Positions 17,820 through 27,543 of a stretch of DNA of 64,000 nucleotides are shown piece by piece. Made by a program: the position numbers and the translations under genes. The notes under the pieces were generated by a model, which worked only from the letters and a program-made list of their open reading frames with translations, did not search any database and was not told the DNA's origin. This DNA comes from JAVVPO01 sp036655715 (lineage in GTDB: Bacteria > Bacillota > Clostridia > Lachnospirales > Cellulosilyticaceae): assembly GCA_036655715.1 (NCBI GenBank), contig JAVVPO010000001.1, positions 1-64,000 of the forward strand, given 5' to 3'. The number at the start of each line of letters is the position of its first letter. Within the stretch, counting starts at the first letter, position 1.

Positions 17820-18728
17820 TTAATATAAATCTTTAGAGTTGTATCCATAGTTTTTAAGTAAGAAATCACTATCTCTCCAGTTTTTCTTAATCTTCACCCA
17901 TAAAGTAAGATAGATTTTAGAACCTAAAAGTCTTTCAATATCTCTTCTTGCATTAGTTCCTATTCCTTTAATCATAGCGCCTTGCTTACCAATGATAATA
18001 CGTTTATGTGAATCTCTTTCACATATAATAGTAGCTTCTACATCTACAACAGAGCTACCTTCTCTACTCTTAATACTTTCAATTTCAACAGCTATACCAT
18101 GTGGAATTTCTTTGTCTAGTAAATGAAGTGCTTTTTCACGTATAAGTTCCGCAATAATTTGTCTTTCAGGCTGATCTGTAATCATATCTGCTGGGAAAAA
18201 TTGTGGGCCTTCTGGTAAGTATTTTTTAATACATGAAAATAATGATTCTATATTTGTTCCCTCATATGCTGAAATAGGTATAATTTCTGCAAATGGGCAT
18301 TTATCTTTATAAGCTTCGATGATTGGAATAACTTCTTCTCTTGCAATACTATCAATCTTATTAATACATAAGAAAATAGGTGTTTTAATGTTATTAAGTC
18401 TTTCTAATATTTCTCCATCTACTTTCCCTATTTTTTTATCCGCTTCTACCAAATATAATACTACATCTACCTCATTTAATGTATTATGTGCAGATTTCAC
18501 CATATACTCACCTAATTTATTTTGTGGTGTATGAATACCTGGTGTATCAATAAAAATAGCCTGAAAATCATCTGTTGTAAGGATTGTCTGTACTTTGTTT
18601 CTAGTTGTTTGAGGCTTGTTAGACATAATGGCAATTTTCTCACCTACTAGTCTATTCATTAATGTAGATTTCCCTACATTAGGTCTTCCTATAATAGATA
18701 TAAATCCGGATTTAAATGTTTCTTTCAT
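17820..18728 (-). CDS. era: GTPase Era
   Basis: A 302-residue GTPase required for 16S rRNA maturation and 30S assembly. G1 is GRPNVGKST near residue 14, G2 lies in the QTTRNKVQTIL region, G3 is DTPGIH, G4 NKID and G5 SAYEG. The C-terminal ~100 residues are a KH RNA-binding domain with the GKQGAMIKGIG loop. The start lies within the last codons of cdd (17-base overlap), with AGGAGG in front. Next to ybeY in the operon, another 16S rRNA maturation factor. Confidence 0.98.
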   Translation of the reverse strand: MKETFKSGFISIIGRPNVGKSTLMNRLVGEKIAIMSNKPQTTRNKVQTILTTDDFQAIFIDTPGIHTPQNKLGEYMVKSAHNTLNEVDVVLYLVEADKKIGKVDGEILERLNNIKTPIFLCINKIDSIAREEVIPIIEAYKDKCPFAEIIPISAYEGTNIESLFSCIKKYLPEGPQFFPADMITDQPERQIIAELIREKALHLLDKEIPHGIAVEIESIKSREGSSVVDVEATIICERDSHKRIIIGKQGAMIKGIGTNARRDIERLLGSKIYLTLWVKIKKNWRDSDFLLKNYGYNSKDLY

Positions 18729-19137
18729 GTGTTCCTCCTAGGTAGTCTAAGTCTTTTTGTGTGAATGAATAAGGAAATATCTGGTTAAACGGAATGATTT
18801 GTAACTCTTCTTTAGAATTTTCAAAAATAAAATCTCCATCTATCATAAATTCTGAAATAACCTGCCTACAAATCCCACAAGGATATGTAAACTCTTTACC
18901 ACTACTTACTATGGCTATTGCTTTAATCTCTTTATGTCCTTCTGAAACCGCTTTAAATATTGCGGTTCTTTCTGCACAGTTAGTTGCTCCATAAGATGCA
19001 TTTTCTATATTACACCCGGTGTAAACAGTACCATCTGCCATCAAAGCTGCAGCTCCTACTTGAAATTTAGAATAAGGCACGTGTGCATATGCCATAGCTT
19101 CTTTTGCTTTATTAACTAATTCTCTGTATTTTTCCAT
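18712..19137 (-). CDS. cdd: Cytidine deaminase
   Basis: A 141-residue zinc enzyme that deaminates cytidine and deoxycytidine in pyrimidine salvage. CAERTAIFKA (zinc Cys and catalytic Glu) and PCGICRQVISEF (two zinc Cys) are intact; MAYAHVPYSKFQVGAA is the substrate-binding N terminus. AAGGAG precedes the start. It is cotranscribed with ybeY and era. The diacylglycerol/undecaprenol kinase gene often found between ybeY and cdd in Firmicutes is absent here. Confidence 0.96.
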   Translation of the reverse strand: MEKYRELVNKAKEAMAYAHVPYSKFQVGAAALMADGTVYTGCNIENASYGATNCAERTAIFKAVSEGHKEIKAIAIVSSGKEFTYPCGICRQVISEFMIDGDFIFENSKEELQIIPFNQIFPYSFTQKDLDYLGGTHERNI

Positions 19138-19153
19138 TTGATGTCAACTCCTT

Positions 19154-19654
19154 CTATCTAGTTATACCAAGATTATTTAATACTCTTTCTTGTTTAGCTA
19201 TCATGTTCTTTTCTTCTTCTTCTGTCATATGATCATAGCCTAACAGATGAAACATACTATGTGCTACTAAAAAGCAAACTTCTCTTTCTAAAGAATGTCC
19301 ATATTCCTCTGCTTGTTTTTGGGCTACTTCATAACAAAGAACGATATCACCTAACATGATATCTTTAGTATCAAAATTCATATATAAGGTTTCATCAAAC
19401 TCTTCCCAATCTATCCCGCCATCTTCTGCCGGCTCAATTTGAGGGAAAGAAAGCACATCTGTTACCCTATCTATTTCACGATGCTCTTTATTAATTTCTT
19501 TAATTTCTATTTCATTAACTACCGTTAAGCTAATTTCAGCTTCTAAATTTACTTTTTCTTCTTTTAGACATTCTAAAATAACATGATTTACATTATTTAA
19601 TATGTCCTTATGTTTCTCAAAAAAATCATATTCATCTTCCAAGTATATATTCAT
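19154..19654 (-). CDS. ybeY: Endoribonuclease YbeY
   Basis: A 166-residue zinc-dependent RNase of rRNA processing and quality control. The signature HSMFHLLGYDH provides the three His ligands near residues 132-142. The region IKEINKEHREIDRVTDVLSFP is the conserved N-terminal half. A GGTTAG-type ribosome binding site lies upstream. Four bases separate it from pgpH. Confidence 0.96.
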   Translation of the reverse strand: MNIYLEDEYDFFEKHKDILNNVNHVILECLKEEKVNLEAEISLTVVNEIEIKEINKEHREIDRVTDVLSFPQIEPAEDGGIDWEEFDETLYMNFDTKDIMLGDIVLCYEVAQKQAEEYGHSLEREVCFLVAHSMFHLLGYDHMTEEEEKNMIAKQERVLNNLGITR

Positions 19655-19658
19655 TGCT

Positions 19659-21734
19659 CTAACCTTTCTTTTCTGGATATTCTATACGTTCATGATACAT
19701 CCCTTTTAGCATTCTTGTAAAGGAACTTACAATTTTATCTATATCTGAAATATAAAGTGGACAATTATCTAGTTCACCTTCATCCAGCTTTTGTTTTACC
19801 ATTTTTTTCACTATTTGCTCTACCGTCATATCTACACCAATCTTATGTTGCATAGAACGTACCGTCGCCTCTACTACATCCGCTAACATAACAAGTGCCG
19901 CCTCCCTTGTCAAAGGCTTAGGTCCAGGATATTGAAAATCCTTTATCTTAATAGGGTTATCTTCTACTTCTTTCGCCTTGATATAAAAAAACTGCATAGT
20001 ACTTGTCCCATGATGCTGTATAATCATATCCTTAATACATTCTGGTAATTTATATTCATTAGCTAAATCAATGCCCGCAGTTACATGAGAAATAATAATA
20101 TTCGCACTTGCCCTTGGCTCTAAATAATCATGGGGATTATCTAATACCTGATTTTCTTTAAAATAGTTACTACAAGTTAATTTACCTATGTCATGATAGT
20201 ATCCTCCTACACGTGCTAAAAGGGTATTGGCACCTATTTCATCTGCTGCTGTTTCTGCTAGATTAGCTACAAGTAAACTATGATAATAAGTCCCTGTCGC
20301 TTCTATCAGCAACCTTTTCAAAATAGGTTGATTAGGATTTGTAAGCTCTAAAAGCTGTATAGGCGTTATAAATCCAAATCCAGCTTCCCATAACGGCAAA
20401 CTCCCTACTACTAAAATAACAGATATAAGCCCCATGAGAAAGGTTTGTATACCTTCAAAAAGGCTTTCCCCAGTAGGCGGTATTCCTATAAGTAATTGAA
20501 GCGAACTATAAATGAGTGCATGCATTAAACCCACTATCAGTGCACTTTTCATTGTCTGCTTACGTTCTTGCATACCTGTTACAACCAAAATACTCATTAT
20601 GCCTGTAAGCATCAGATAAACAACAAATACAACATCACCCTTTTGTATAATAGCTGCTAATATAATTAGTACCAAGTTAAATATAATAGCTATATCTGGT
20701 TTAATCAATATAGCTATTAACATAGGGGCTATACTTAAGGGGATATAAATAAAATTCATCGGCTTTAAAATGTGAATCAACAGTAAGGATATTAAATAAA
20801 GCATAAAAAACAATCCAATTTGTCTAAATTCAAGCTCCTCTAAAGTCTTCCTTATCTTAATATATCTAAATAAGCATAAAATAATAACTCCTAATAAAAT
20901 ACTTACGCCTAGATATTGTGTATAAGTATTTTTTACATCTGTATCTAAAAATCCAGCTTTCTCCAATAGCAAATAGTTTTCTTCTGTTACCCTACTTCCC
21001 TGTCCGATAATCTTTTCATTTTGCAAGATATAGACTGATTCAATCTGCTCTCTTGCTTTTTTTCTAGTGGCCTCTGTAGCTACTTCATCTATAACAATAT
21101 TCGTCTTTAATTGAGAAGAAATAATTTCATAAGCTAGCTTTTGATAGAGTGGGTTAATCATTTCACTCTCTATAGCCTTACGAATTTCAGAAGATCTATT
21201 TTGGTAAGGTTTAACCCCTTCTTCAAAAAATTTAAGTAACAATTCTATAATTTGAGCCTGTAAGGTGTCTAAGTCGCTTTCACTTGCAGCAAGTAAGGTC
21301 TCGTACTCATCGCTATAAAGCAACACAGGGGATTTACTTTGCAACGTATCAACAGGATTAGTCTTGACATTAGGCTCTATATCATAATGTTTAATAGATG
21401 TGATAGATTCTGGCATATTGGGATCTTGACTTGCCATAACTTCTTTAACCGCTGATACATAATTAAATAATTCTTCTACGTCTTCTATAGCTTTTTCTTC
21501 TACAGCTTGATCTATAGTATAAATCTCCTCTATACTCTGTTCAGCTAACACTCTTTTTCTTTCTGTCGCCACTTCATTTTCTATTTTAAATGGCGCCAAA
21601 ATAAGTTTAGGAGAAACTTCACCAATCTGTAAAGACAACTTTTCGCCAAAGAAATTACCCTCTATTACAGCAAAAAAAGTGCATATTATCGCAATTATAA
21701 ATAATAATCTTGTACCTTTTTTACTATTTATCAT
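19659..21734 (-). CDS. pgpH: Cyclic-di-AMP phosphodiesterase, 7TM-HD family
   Basis: A 691-residue membrane protein. One N-terminal transmembrane segment is followed by an extracytoplasmic ~240-residue 7TMR-HDED domain, then seven membrane segments (about 280-470) and a cytoplasmic HD domain (about 480-670) with HSLLVANLAE, GGYYHDIGKL and IIQHHGTS metal-binding motifs. Family members (PgpH of Listeria, YqfF of Bacillus) hydrolyse c-di-AMP to pApA. Position between phoH and ybeY matches Bacillus yqfF. It may link envelope or osmotic state to c-di-AMP levels. Confidence 0.92.
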   Translation of the reverse strand: MINSKKGTRLLFIIAIICTFFAVIEGNFFGEKLSLQIGEVSPKLILAPFKIENEVATERKRVLAEQSIEEIYTIDQAVEEKAIEDVEELFNYVSAVKEVMASQDPNMPESITSIKHYDIEPNVKTNPVDTLQSKSPVLLYSDEYETLLAASESDLDTLQAQIIELLLKFFEEGVKPYQNRSSEIRKAIESEMINPLYQKLAYEIISSQLKTNIVIDEVATEATRKKAREQIESVYILQNEKIIGQGSRVTEENYLLLEKAGFLDTDVKNTYTQYLGVSILLGVIILCLFRYIKIRKTLEELEFRQIGLFFMLYLISLLLIHILKPMNFIYIPLSIAPMLIAILIKPDIAIIFNLVLIILAAIIQKGDVVFVVYLMLTGIMSILVVTGMQERKQTMKSALIVGLMHALIYSSLQLLIGIPPTGESLFEGIQTFLMGLISVILVVGSLPLWEAGFGFITPIQLLELTNPNQPILKRLLIEATGTYYHSLLVANLAETAADEIGANTLLARVGGYYHDIGKLTCSNYFKENQVLDNPHDYLEPRASANIIISHVTAGIDLANEYKLPECIKDMIIQHHGTSTMQFFYIKAKEVEDNPIKIKDFQYPGPKPLTREAALVMLADVVEATVRSMQHKIGVDMTVEQIVKKMVKQKLDEGELDNCPLYISDIDKIVSSFTRMLKGMYHERIEYPEKKG

Positions 21735-21782
21735 AAGTATACCCCCTCTATTTCAAATACCTTCTCTTAAAGAAAAGGTATT

Positions 21783-22745
21783 CTACTTATGTTTACTCTC
21801 AAACATATCATAAGCATCTACAATTCTCTGTACCAATGGATGTCTAACTACATCATTTCTATCTAAGTAGCTAAATGCAATACCTTCTACATCTTTTAAT
21901 ATTTTTCGAGATTCATTTAGGCCGCTTTGCTTATCAGATGGTAGATCAACTTGTGTCAAGTCGCCAGTAATAATTGCTTTAGAATTAAATCCTAATCTTG
22001 TCAAAAACATTTTCATCTGCTGTGGTGTAGTATTTTGCGCTTCATCTAATACTATAAATGCATTATTTAAAGTACGTCCCCTCATATAAGCTAAGGGTGC
22101 TACTTCTATCAAGCCTTTTTCCATATTTTTTTCAAAGTTTTCCGATCCCATTATTTCAAACAAAGCATCGTATAATGGTCTAAGGTAAGGATCTACTTTA
22201 CTTTGTAAATCTCCAGGTAAAAATCCTAGTTTTTCTCCTGCTTCAATAGCCGGCCTAGTAAGTATAATTTTACTTACTTCATTTCTTCTAAAGGCATTAA
22301 TGGCCATAGCCATTGCTAAATAAGTTTTCCCTGTCCCTGCTGGGCCTATTCCAAATGTAACCATATTTTTACGAATATTATCTACATATTCTTTTTGTCC
22401 TGTTGTTTTAGCTTTAATAGGTTTGCCTACATAGGTAAGGGTTACTACATCCGTATTCACCTTGGATAGATCTTCATCTTTATTCTTCTTCACTAAATTA
22501 GTGATATACTTCACTAATTGCTCATCTATATTATCCCCTTTTTCTGCAAACCCTACTAATTCTTTAATAACTCTAACAGCAAGATTAATTTGTTCCATCT
22601 CACCTACTATCTTAATATCTTCTCCTCTTACTGTAAAACTTACTTTTAATGCCTTTTCTATAGTATGAATATGTTGATCAAAGTTGCCAAATATACTAGC
22701 CATATAATTCATTGGAATTTGTATTTTCTTTTCACTATTGCTCAT
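21783..22745 (-). CDS. phoH: PhoH family ATPase
   Basis: A 320-residue cytoplasmic P-loop protein with Walker A GPAGTGKT near residue 140 and Walker B FIVLDEAQNTTP. The MKMFLTRLGFNSKAIITGD and FSYLDRNDVVRHPLVQRIVDAY stretches are typical of PhoH/YbeZ, thought to be RNA helicase-like and to act with YbeY, which lies two genes downstream. ATG at 22745 shares one base with the yqfD stop; a GTG one codon upstream is closer to the ideal distance from AAAGGAG, so either may be used. Confidence 0.94.
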   Translation of the reverse strand: MSNSEKKIQIPMNYMASIFGNFDQHIHTIEKALKVSFTVRGEDIKIVGEMEQINLAVRVIKELVGFAEKGDNIDEQLVKYITNLVKKNKDEDLSKVNTDVVTLTYVGKPIKAKTTGQKEYVDNIRKNMVTFGIGPAGTGKTYLAMAMAINAFRRNEVSKIILTRPAIEAGEKLGFLPGDLQSKVDPYLRPLYDALFEIMGSENFEKNMEKGLIEVAPLAYMRGRTLNNAFIVLDEAQNTTPQQMKMFLTRLGFNSKAIITGDLTQVDLPSDKQSGLNESRKILKDVEGIAFSYLDRNDVVRHPLVQRIVDAYDMFESKHK

Positions 22746-23977
22746 CACTCATTCTCTCCTTTTGGGGTTTCCTGTTCTTGTTGAATCTCTTCACTTGTTA
22801 TTTCTCTTATCTCAGATACATTTTCCTCTACTACTGCATACAGTTCACCGATTAATACTTCTCCAGATTTCTTGTACACTATTTTTTGGTCCAAAACTTT
22901 TCCATCTTTCCCCATTGTCTCTTCTAGCTTATCGTGAAGTGCTCCTTCTAGCTTATCCATAGCTTCTTCTTGACTGACTTCTATCATTTCAGGAATATAT
23001 TCTACTTTTTCTTCCTTTTCTAAATAAAAAGGCAATGGAAAAAGTTCTGTAATCCTTAATTGATCGACTGTAATTAAAGTATCTGAGTGTTCATATTGGC
23101 GTTTGTTCTTATATAAAGGAATTTTAGTGTTGAATAATTTAACACTAAAATTCTTACTTACATTCTGGGTATAATTTTTCTTCACCTTATACAGTGGTAT
23201 TTCGCCTTGTAAGGCATAAAAAGTTCTCGCCTTAATATCAGCCTTTGAATGTGTATACTGCATGCTTAGGGCTTCATCCTGCTGCAAAGGGATCTTCCCT
23301 GAAACAAGTGTCTCCCCTTTTTTCACAGTATCACCTTTTTTCACCTCAGGCATTCCTTTTTTTGTAGCAATATATGTAATGAGTGCATCTCTTTTTGCAA
23401 TAAGATCACAGGGTATAGTCTCATCATGCATTTTAGGTTTAGGCACCGTCTCAGCCACTTGAACCAGCAATTTAGTTCCTTCAAACTTAATACCTGCCCA
23501 AGTTATCTCTGGATACTGATTAATAAGATCAGCCTCTGCTTGTCTAAGGTCTAACCCATTTTTAAATTTACCTGTCGTATAACCTTTGTGAGCTAGGGTT
23601 TCAATAATATCTACTTCATTAATCCTACTATTGCCCTCAACCTCAACTAGCCACACAAACGAGGTTAGTATGTATAATAATACTATAAACAAAAAGCTAC
23701 CCATTACTAGCATACTACGTTTTCTATATCTAAAGCTAATAAATGGAAAGCCTATTTTTTTTGTAATTTTAATTCTACATCGTGATTTTTGCACAAAAGG
23801 CTTTAGAGCCTTAAATCCTTTTATACTTGTTTTGATAAATAACTTACCATCTCTATGTTCAACATCCCAAAAATATATGCCTGTATGTAATGCTAAATTC
23901 ATGAATTTCTCTAGTGAATAACCCCTTACTTCTACTATAACATAGCCTTTTAAATAATTCCATAAGGATACAAACAA
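22745..23977 (-). CDS. yqfD: Sporulation protein YqfD (SpoIV-associated family)
   Basis: A 410-residue protein of the YqfD family. One membrane segment lies near residues 90-110 (RKRSMLVMGSFLFIVLLYILTS), followed by an extracytoplasmic part with WAGIKFEGTKLLVQVAET and KKGDTVKKGETLVSGKIP. TTG start with GGGAGGAAC immediately upstream. In Bacillus the gene belongs to the SigE regulon and is needed for normal sporulation; molecular role unclear. It is paired with yqfC and followed by phoH as in Bacillus and Clostridia. Confidence 0.9.
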   Translation of the reverse strand: MFVSLWNYLKGYVIVEVRGYSLEKFMNLALHTGIYFWDVEHRDGKLFIKTSIKGFKALKPFVQKSRCRIKITKKIGFPFISFRYRKRSMLVMGSFLFIVLLYILTSFVWLVEVEGNSRINEVDIIETLAHKGYTTGKFKNGLDLRQAEADLINQYPEITWAGIKFEGTKLLVQVAETVPKPKMHDETIPCDLIAKRDALITYIATKKGMPEVKKGDTVKKGETLVSGKIPLQQDEALSMQYTHSKADIKARTFYALQGEIPLYKVKKNYTQNVSKNFSVKLFNTKIPLYKNKRQYEHSDTLITVDQLRITELFPLPFYLEKEEKVEYIPEMIEVSQEEAMDKLEGALHDKLEETMGKDGKVLDQKIVYKKSGEVLIGELYAVVEENVSEIREITSEEIQQEQETPKGENE

Positions 23978-23990
23978 AGTTCCTCCCCCC

Positions 23991-24281
23991 TTACTTACTA
24001 AATGATATAGATTCTATATATCCTTTAATTTTAATCGATTCGTTTGTCATACTCTTAGCTTCTAATTTTTCCCCTTGTATGGCTAATACCCCTGATTTGG
24101 TATTAAGTCTAATTACTTTTTCTCCGTACTCCAGGATGTTATTAAAATTTTCTATCACTAAATCCTTATTACCTATTAGCGAAATAATCGGTATATTTAG
24201 TATAGTTTCTTTTGGTATTTCTAACTTTTCTATAATATGCTCTATTGCTAAAGGCCTTTTAGCTTTACTTTTTTTTCGCAT
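23991..24281 (-). CDS. yqfC: Sporulation protein YqfC
   Basis: A 96-residue protein of the YabP/YqfC family; the stretch IPKETILNIPIISLIGNKDLVIENFNNILEYGEKVIRLNT is split here into a strand-rich domain typical of the family. The longest frame opens at 24341, but AAGGGGGG lies about 7 bases before the ATG at 24281, giving MRKKSKAKRPL. It is cotranscribed with yqfD. In Bacillus the pair is SigE-dependent; no clear SigE promoter could be assigned here. Confidence 0.85.
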   Translation of the reverse strand: MRKKSKAKRPLAIEHIIEKLEIPKETILNIPIISLIGNKDLVIENFNNILEYGEKVIRLNTKSGVLAIQGEKLEAKSMTNESIKIKGYIESISFSK

Positions 24282-24332
24282 AGTCTTATCCCCCCTTAGT
24301 TCTATACTATGCCCCCTCTTGGACATGTATAC

Positions 24333-24380
24333 TAAAAACAAAAAATCCTAGTAGTAAATTTCTTTACTACTAGGATTTTT
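24333..24380 (-). terminator. rpsU terminator
   Basis: A perfect 18-bp stem (24341-24358 with 24363-24380) with a 4-base loop, followed on the minus strand by a T-rich tract. It isolates rpsU from the yqfC operon. Confidence 0.9.
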
Positions 24381-24419
24381 ATGTTTTAGCTAAGCTGTTT
24401 AAAAAATAGTTTCTACTAA

Positions 24420-24599
24420 TTAGTATTGTCTATTTTTCTTACGCGCTGCTTCTGATTTCTTTTTACGTTTTACACTTGGTTTTTCGTAATGCTCTCTTTT
24501 ACGGATTTCTTGCATGATACCCGCCTTAGCACAATTTCTTTTAAAACGACGAAGAGCACTATCTAAAGTTTCATTATCGCGAACAATAACCTCTGACAT
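24420..24599 (-). CDS. rpsU: 30S ribosomal protein S21
   Basis: A 59-residue basic ribosomal protein: MSEVIVRDNETLDSALRRFKR is the conserved N terminus and the C terminus is Lys/Arg-rich (KRKKKSEAARKKNRQY). S21 helps the 30S subunit recognise initiation signals. GGAGGG lies 7 bases before the ATG at 24599; the longer frame upstream has no ribosome binding site. It sits alone between terminators. Confidence 0.97.
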   Translation of the reverse strand: MSEVIVRDNETLDSALRRFKRNCAKAGIMQEIRKREHYEKPSVKRKKKSEAARKKNRQY

Positions 24600-24852
24600 T
24601 TCTTTCCCTCCCTCCGGCTTGCAGTGTCGTGCTTTATGCATTTGTACGGAGAAAAGATTAAAGCACTATACTAAATTATAATTCACATTGTATGCTACGT
24701 CAATAGCTAGTGTGAGTTTTTTTTATTATCTCTGCACCTATTTTTATATGTTATACATATTTCTAACATATTTTCTTAGTATACACCATAATAGTACCCA
24801 ATTGAAATACTTTTCTCTTCATAAAGCTAATTTTTTTTTCATATTACTGCAT

Positions 24853-24915
24853 AATTACAATTACAAACAAAAATCCTTGCTGATTATGCAAGGATTTTTG
24901 TTTGTAATTGTAATT
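24853..24915 (-). terminator. Terminator of the carboxyltransferase/Na+-pump operon, 28-bp stem
   Basis: A perfect 28-bp inverted repeat (24853-24880 with 24888-24915) with a 7-base loop overlaps the stop codon of the last gene. The GC-containing core GCAAGGATTTTT followed by T-rich sequence gives minus-strand terminator form. Confidence 0.9.
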
Positions 24916-26326
24916 ATACTGGATAAGCTTTATTAGTAGTGTCCGATACAACAGGATCTACTTTTTTTTGTTGTGCTTGTCTATACTTAAAGAAATCAGT
25001 CGCTACTTGTGGGAATAATGCATAAGACAAGATATCTTCATCTTGCTGTTTGTACATTGCCATTTCTTTTTCTAAAATATGAAGCTCTGGTTTTAGAAGA
25101 TCTGCTGGTCTACAAGTAATACGTTTTTCATCTCCAATAATTTGTTTAGCAAATTCATCTGTAATAGGCACTGGAGTCATACCATACTCACCTCTTACAA
25201 TGCCTTTTGATTCTTTAGATACCATTTTATAGCGCTCTCCTGCTAGTACATTAAGCACTGCTTGTGTCCCAACAATTTGGCTAGTTGGTGTAACAAGTGG
25301 CAAGTATCCAAAGTCTGCACGTACACGTGGAATCTCTTGTAATACATCATAGAATTTATTTTCTGCATTTTGTTGTTTAAGTTGTGATACAAGATTAGAA
25401 AGCATGCCACCTGGTACTTGGTATAATAAAGTATTGATATCTACCGCTAATACTTTTGTATCCATAAGTCCTGATGCTAGAGCTTTTTCACGCATTGGAC
25501 GGAAGTACTCTGCAATTTCACTGAGTAACTTTTGATCAAGTCCCGTATCATACTGTGTCCCTCTAAAAGTCTCTACCAACACTTCAGTAGCCGGCTGAGA
25601 AGTTCCCATAGCAAATGGTGACATCGCTGTATCAATGATATCACAACCTGCTTCTACAGCTTTTAGGTAGGTCATAGCTGCTACACCACTTGTATAATGG
25701 GTATGTAGTTGAATAGGAATATTTACCGCACTTTTTATAGCCCCTACTAATCGTTCTGCTTCATAAGGCACCAAAAGCCCCGCCATATCCTTAATACAAA
25801 TAGAGTTTGCACCCATTTCTTCTATCTCTTTAGCTAATTTCACCCAATATTCAAGTGTATGTACTTCACTTAAAGTATAAGAAATAGCAACTTGTGCATG
25901 CCCTTTTTCTTTATTGGTTGCCTTAACGGCTGTTTCTAAGTTACGCATATCATTTAACGCATCAAAGATACGTATAATATCAATACCATTTGCAATGCTT
26001 TTTTGAACAAAGTATTCTACTACATCATCTGCATAGTGACGATACCCTAGGATATTTTGCCCTCTAAATAGCATCTGTAATTTTGTATTTGGTGCTTCAT
26101 TTCTTATTTTGCGTAGTCTTTCCCATGGATCTTCTTTTAAGAATCTCAGACAGGCATCAAAAGTAGCACCTCCCCATACTTCTAAAGCATGAAATCCTAC
26201 TTTATCCATTTTAGATAAGATTGGAAGCATCTCTTCTGTTTTCATACGTGTTGCAATGAGAGATTGGTGAGAGTCACGAAGAGTAGTATCCATTATTTTA
26301 ACTGGTCTAGGACTTATATTTGACAT
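24914..26326 (-). CDS. oadA: Oxaloacetate decarboxylase alpha / transcarboxylase 5S-type carboxyltransferase
   Basis: A 470-residue carboxyltransferase of the pyruvate carboxylase type. MDTTLRDSHQSLIATR opens the TIM barrel with a metal ligand Asp; GGATFDACLRF, the GANSICIKDMAGLL region (expected site of the carbamylated Lys) and QLHTHYTSG (two metal His) follow. The C-terminal conserved PYC_OADA-type domain is present, but there is no fused biotinyl domain, which is encoded separately two genes upstream. It should move CO2 between oxaloacetate/pyruvate and carboxybiotin. AAGGAGG precedes the ATG. Last gene of the operon. Confidence 0.92.
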   Translation of the reverse strand: MSNISPRPVKIMDTTLRDSHQSLIATRMKTEEMLPILSKMDKVGFHALEVWGGATFDACLRFLKEDPWERLRKIRNEAPNTKLQMLFRGQNILGYRHYADDVVEYFVQKSIANGIDIIRIFDALNDMRNLETAVKATNKEKGHAQVAISYTLSEVHTLEYWVKLAKEIEEMGANSICIKDMAGLLVPYEAERLVGAIKSAVNIPIQLHTHYTSGVAAMTYLKAVEAGCDIIDTAMSPFAMGTSQPATEVLVETFRGTQYDTGLDQKLLSEIAEYFRPMREKALASGLMDTKVLAVDINTLLYQVPGGMLSNLVSQLKQQNAENKFYDVLQEIPRVRADFGYLPLVTPTSQIVGTQAVLNVLAGERYKMVSKESKGIVRGEYGMTPVPITDEFAKQIIGDEKRITCRPADLLKPELHILEKEMAMYKQQDEDILSYALFPQVATDFFKYRQAQQKKVDPVVSDTTNKAYPV

Positions 26327-26341
26327 TTTAGAACCTCCTTA

Positions 26342-27508
26342 TTAGCCGTAAATTGATAGTAGTACACCCGCTGCAATGGCTGATCCTATAACTCCTGCTA
26401 CGTTAGGTCCCATTGCATGCATAAGCAAGAAGTTTGAAGGGCATTCTTCCTGCCCTACTTTTTGTGCTACACGTGCTGCCATTGGTACAGCCGATACCCC
26501 TGCTGCTCCAATAAGTGGATTGATTTTTTTACCACTTAATCTATACATTACTTTACCAAATAATACTCCCCCAGCTGTTCCTACACAGAATGCTGCAAGC
26601 CCAAGTACTACGATTTTAATAGTTTCCATTGTAAGGAATGTATCACCTTTTGTTGTTGCTCCTACTGCAAGACCTAACATGATTGTAATAATAGACATCA
26701 TGGCATTACTTGCTACATCTGCAAGACGATTAGTCGCGGCTACTTCTTTTAGAATATTACCAAACATAAGCATTCCTACTAATGTTCCTGCTGAAGGAAG
26801 TAGTAAAGAAACAATGATTGTTACAACAATAGGGAAAATAATCTTTTCTGTACGTGAAACAGGTCTTAATTGTTCCATTTTAACCATACGTTCTTCTTTT
26901 GTTGTAAGTGCTCTCATAATAGGTGGTTGAATAACAGGCACTAACGCCATGTAGGAGTATGCTGCTACCGCAATTGAACCTAATAAATGAGGTGCTAATT
27001 TAGTTGTTAAATAAATGGCTGTTGGGCCATCCGCTCCACCTATAATTCCAATAGATGCCGCTTCTGCTGGTGAAAATCCTAACAAAAGTGCTCCTAGGAA
27101 AGCAAAGAAAATACCAAGTTGTGCTGCTGCACCTAAAATAAGACTTTTAGGATTTGCAATAAGTGGACCAAAGTCTGTCATTGCCCCTACCCCAATGAAA
27201 ATAAGGGGTGGAAAAATTCCTAAATCTTTTCCTAATGATAAATAATAAAGCAATCCTCCGGGTTGGAATCCTTCTGTTCCATATGTACCAACTTCTCCTG
27301 CTTTAATCCCTACTTCTGGCAGGTTAACCATTAGCATACCTATTGCTATAGGCACTAATAGTAAGGGTTCAAATCCTTTAGCAATAGCAAGATAAAGTAA
27401 CCCACATGCTATGATAATCATAGCACAGTACTGCCAGTTAAGATTTGCAAATCCCGAATCTCCTACAAATCCCTGAATAGCCTGCCCGAATTCATTAATG
27501 ATATTCAT
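26342..27508 (-). CDS. oadB: Na+-translocating decarboxylase beta subunit
   Basis: A 388-residue membrane protein with about nine to eleven hydrophobic segments. It decarboxylates carboxybiotin and couples this to Na+ export. The hallmark stretches PLIFIGVGAMTDFGPLIANPK, GIIGGADGPTAIYL (Asp of the ion site) and INPLIGAAGVSAVPMAARV are present. Members serve oxaloacetate, methylmalonyl-CoA and glutaconyl-CoA decarboxylases alike, so the substrate is set by the carboxyltransferases encoded beside it. It is 15 bases from oadA and 35 bases from the biotin carrier gene. Confidence 0.94.
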   Translation of the reverse strand: MNIINEFGQAIQGFVGDSGFANLNWQYCAMIIIACGLLYLAIAKGFEPLLLVPIAIGMLMVNLPEVGIKAGEVGTYGTEGFQPGGLLYYLSLGKDLGIFPPLIFIGVGAMTDFGPLIANPKSLILGAAAQLGIFFAFLGALLLGFSPAEAASIGIIGGADGPTAIYLTTKLAPHLLGSIAVAAYSYMALVPVIQPPIMRALTTKEERMVKMEQLRPVSRTEKIIFPIVVTIIVSLLLPSAGTLVGMLMFGNILKEVAATNRLADVASNAMMSIITIMLGLAVGATTKGDTFLTMETIKIVVLGLAAFCVGTAGGVLFGKVMYRLSGKKINPLIGAAGVSAVPMAARVAQKVGQEECPSNFLLMHAMGPNVAGVIGSAIAAGVLLSIYG

Positions 27509-27543
27509 AATAAATGTTCCTCCTTTTCAAGTCTTAGTTGGAA

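Noticed and set aside
26376..26930. Open frame on the plus strand opposite oadB
   Set aside because: Shadow of a membrane protein gene; no start signal and no recognisable protein.
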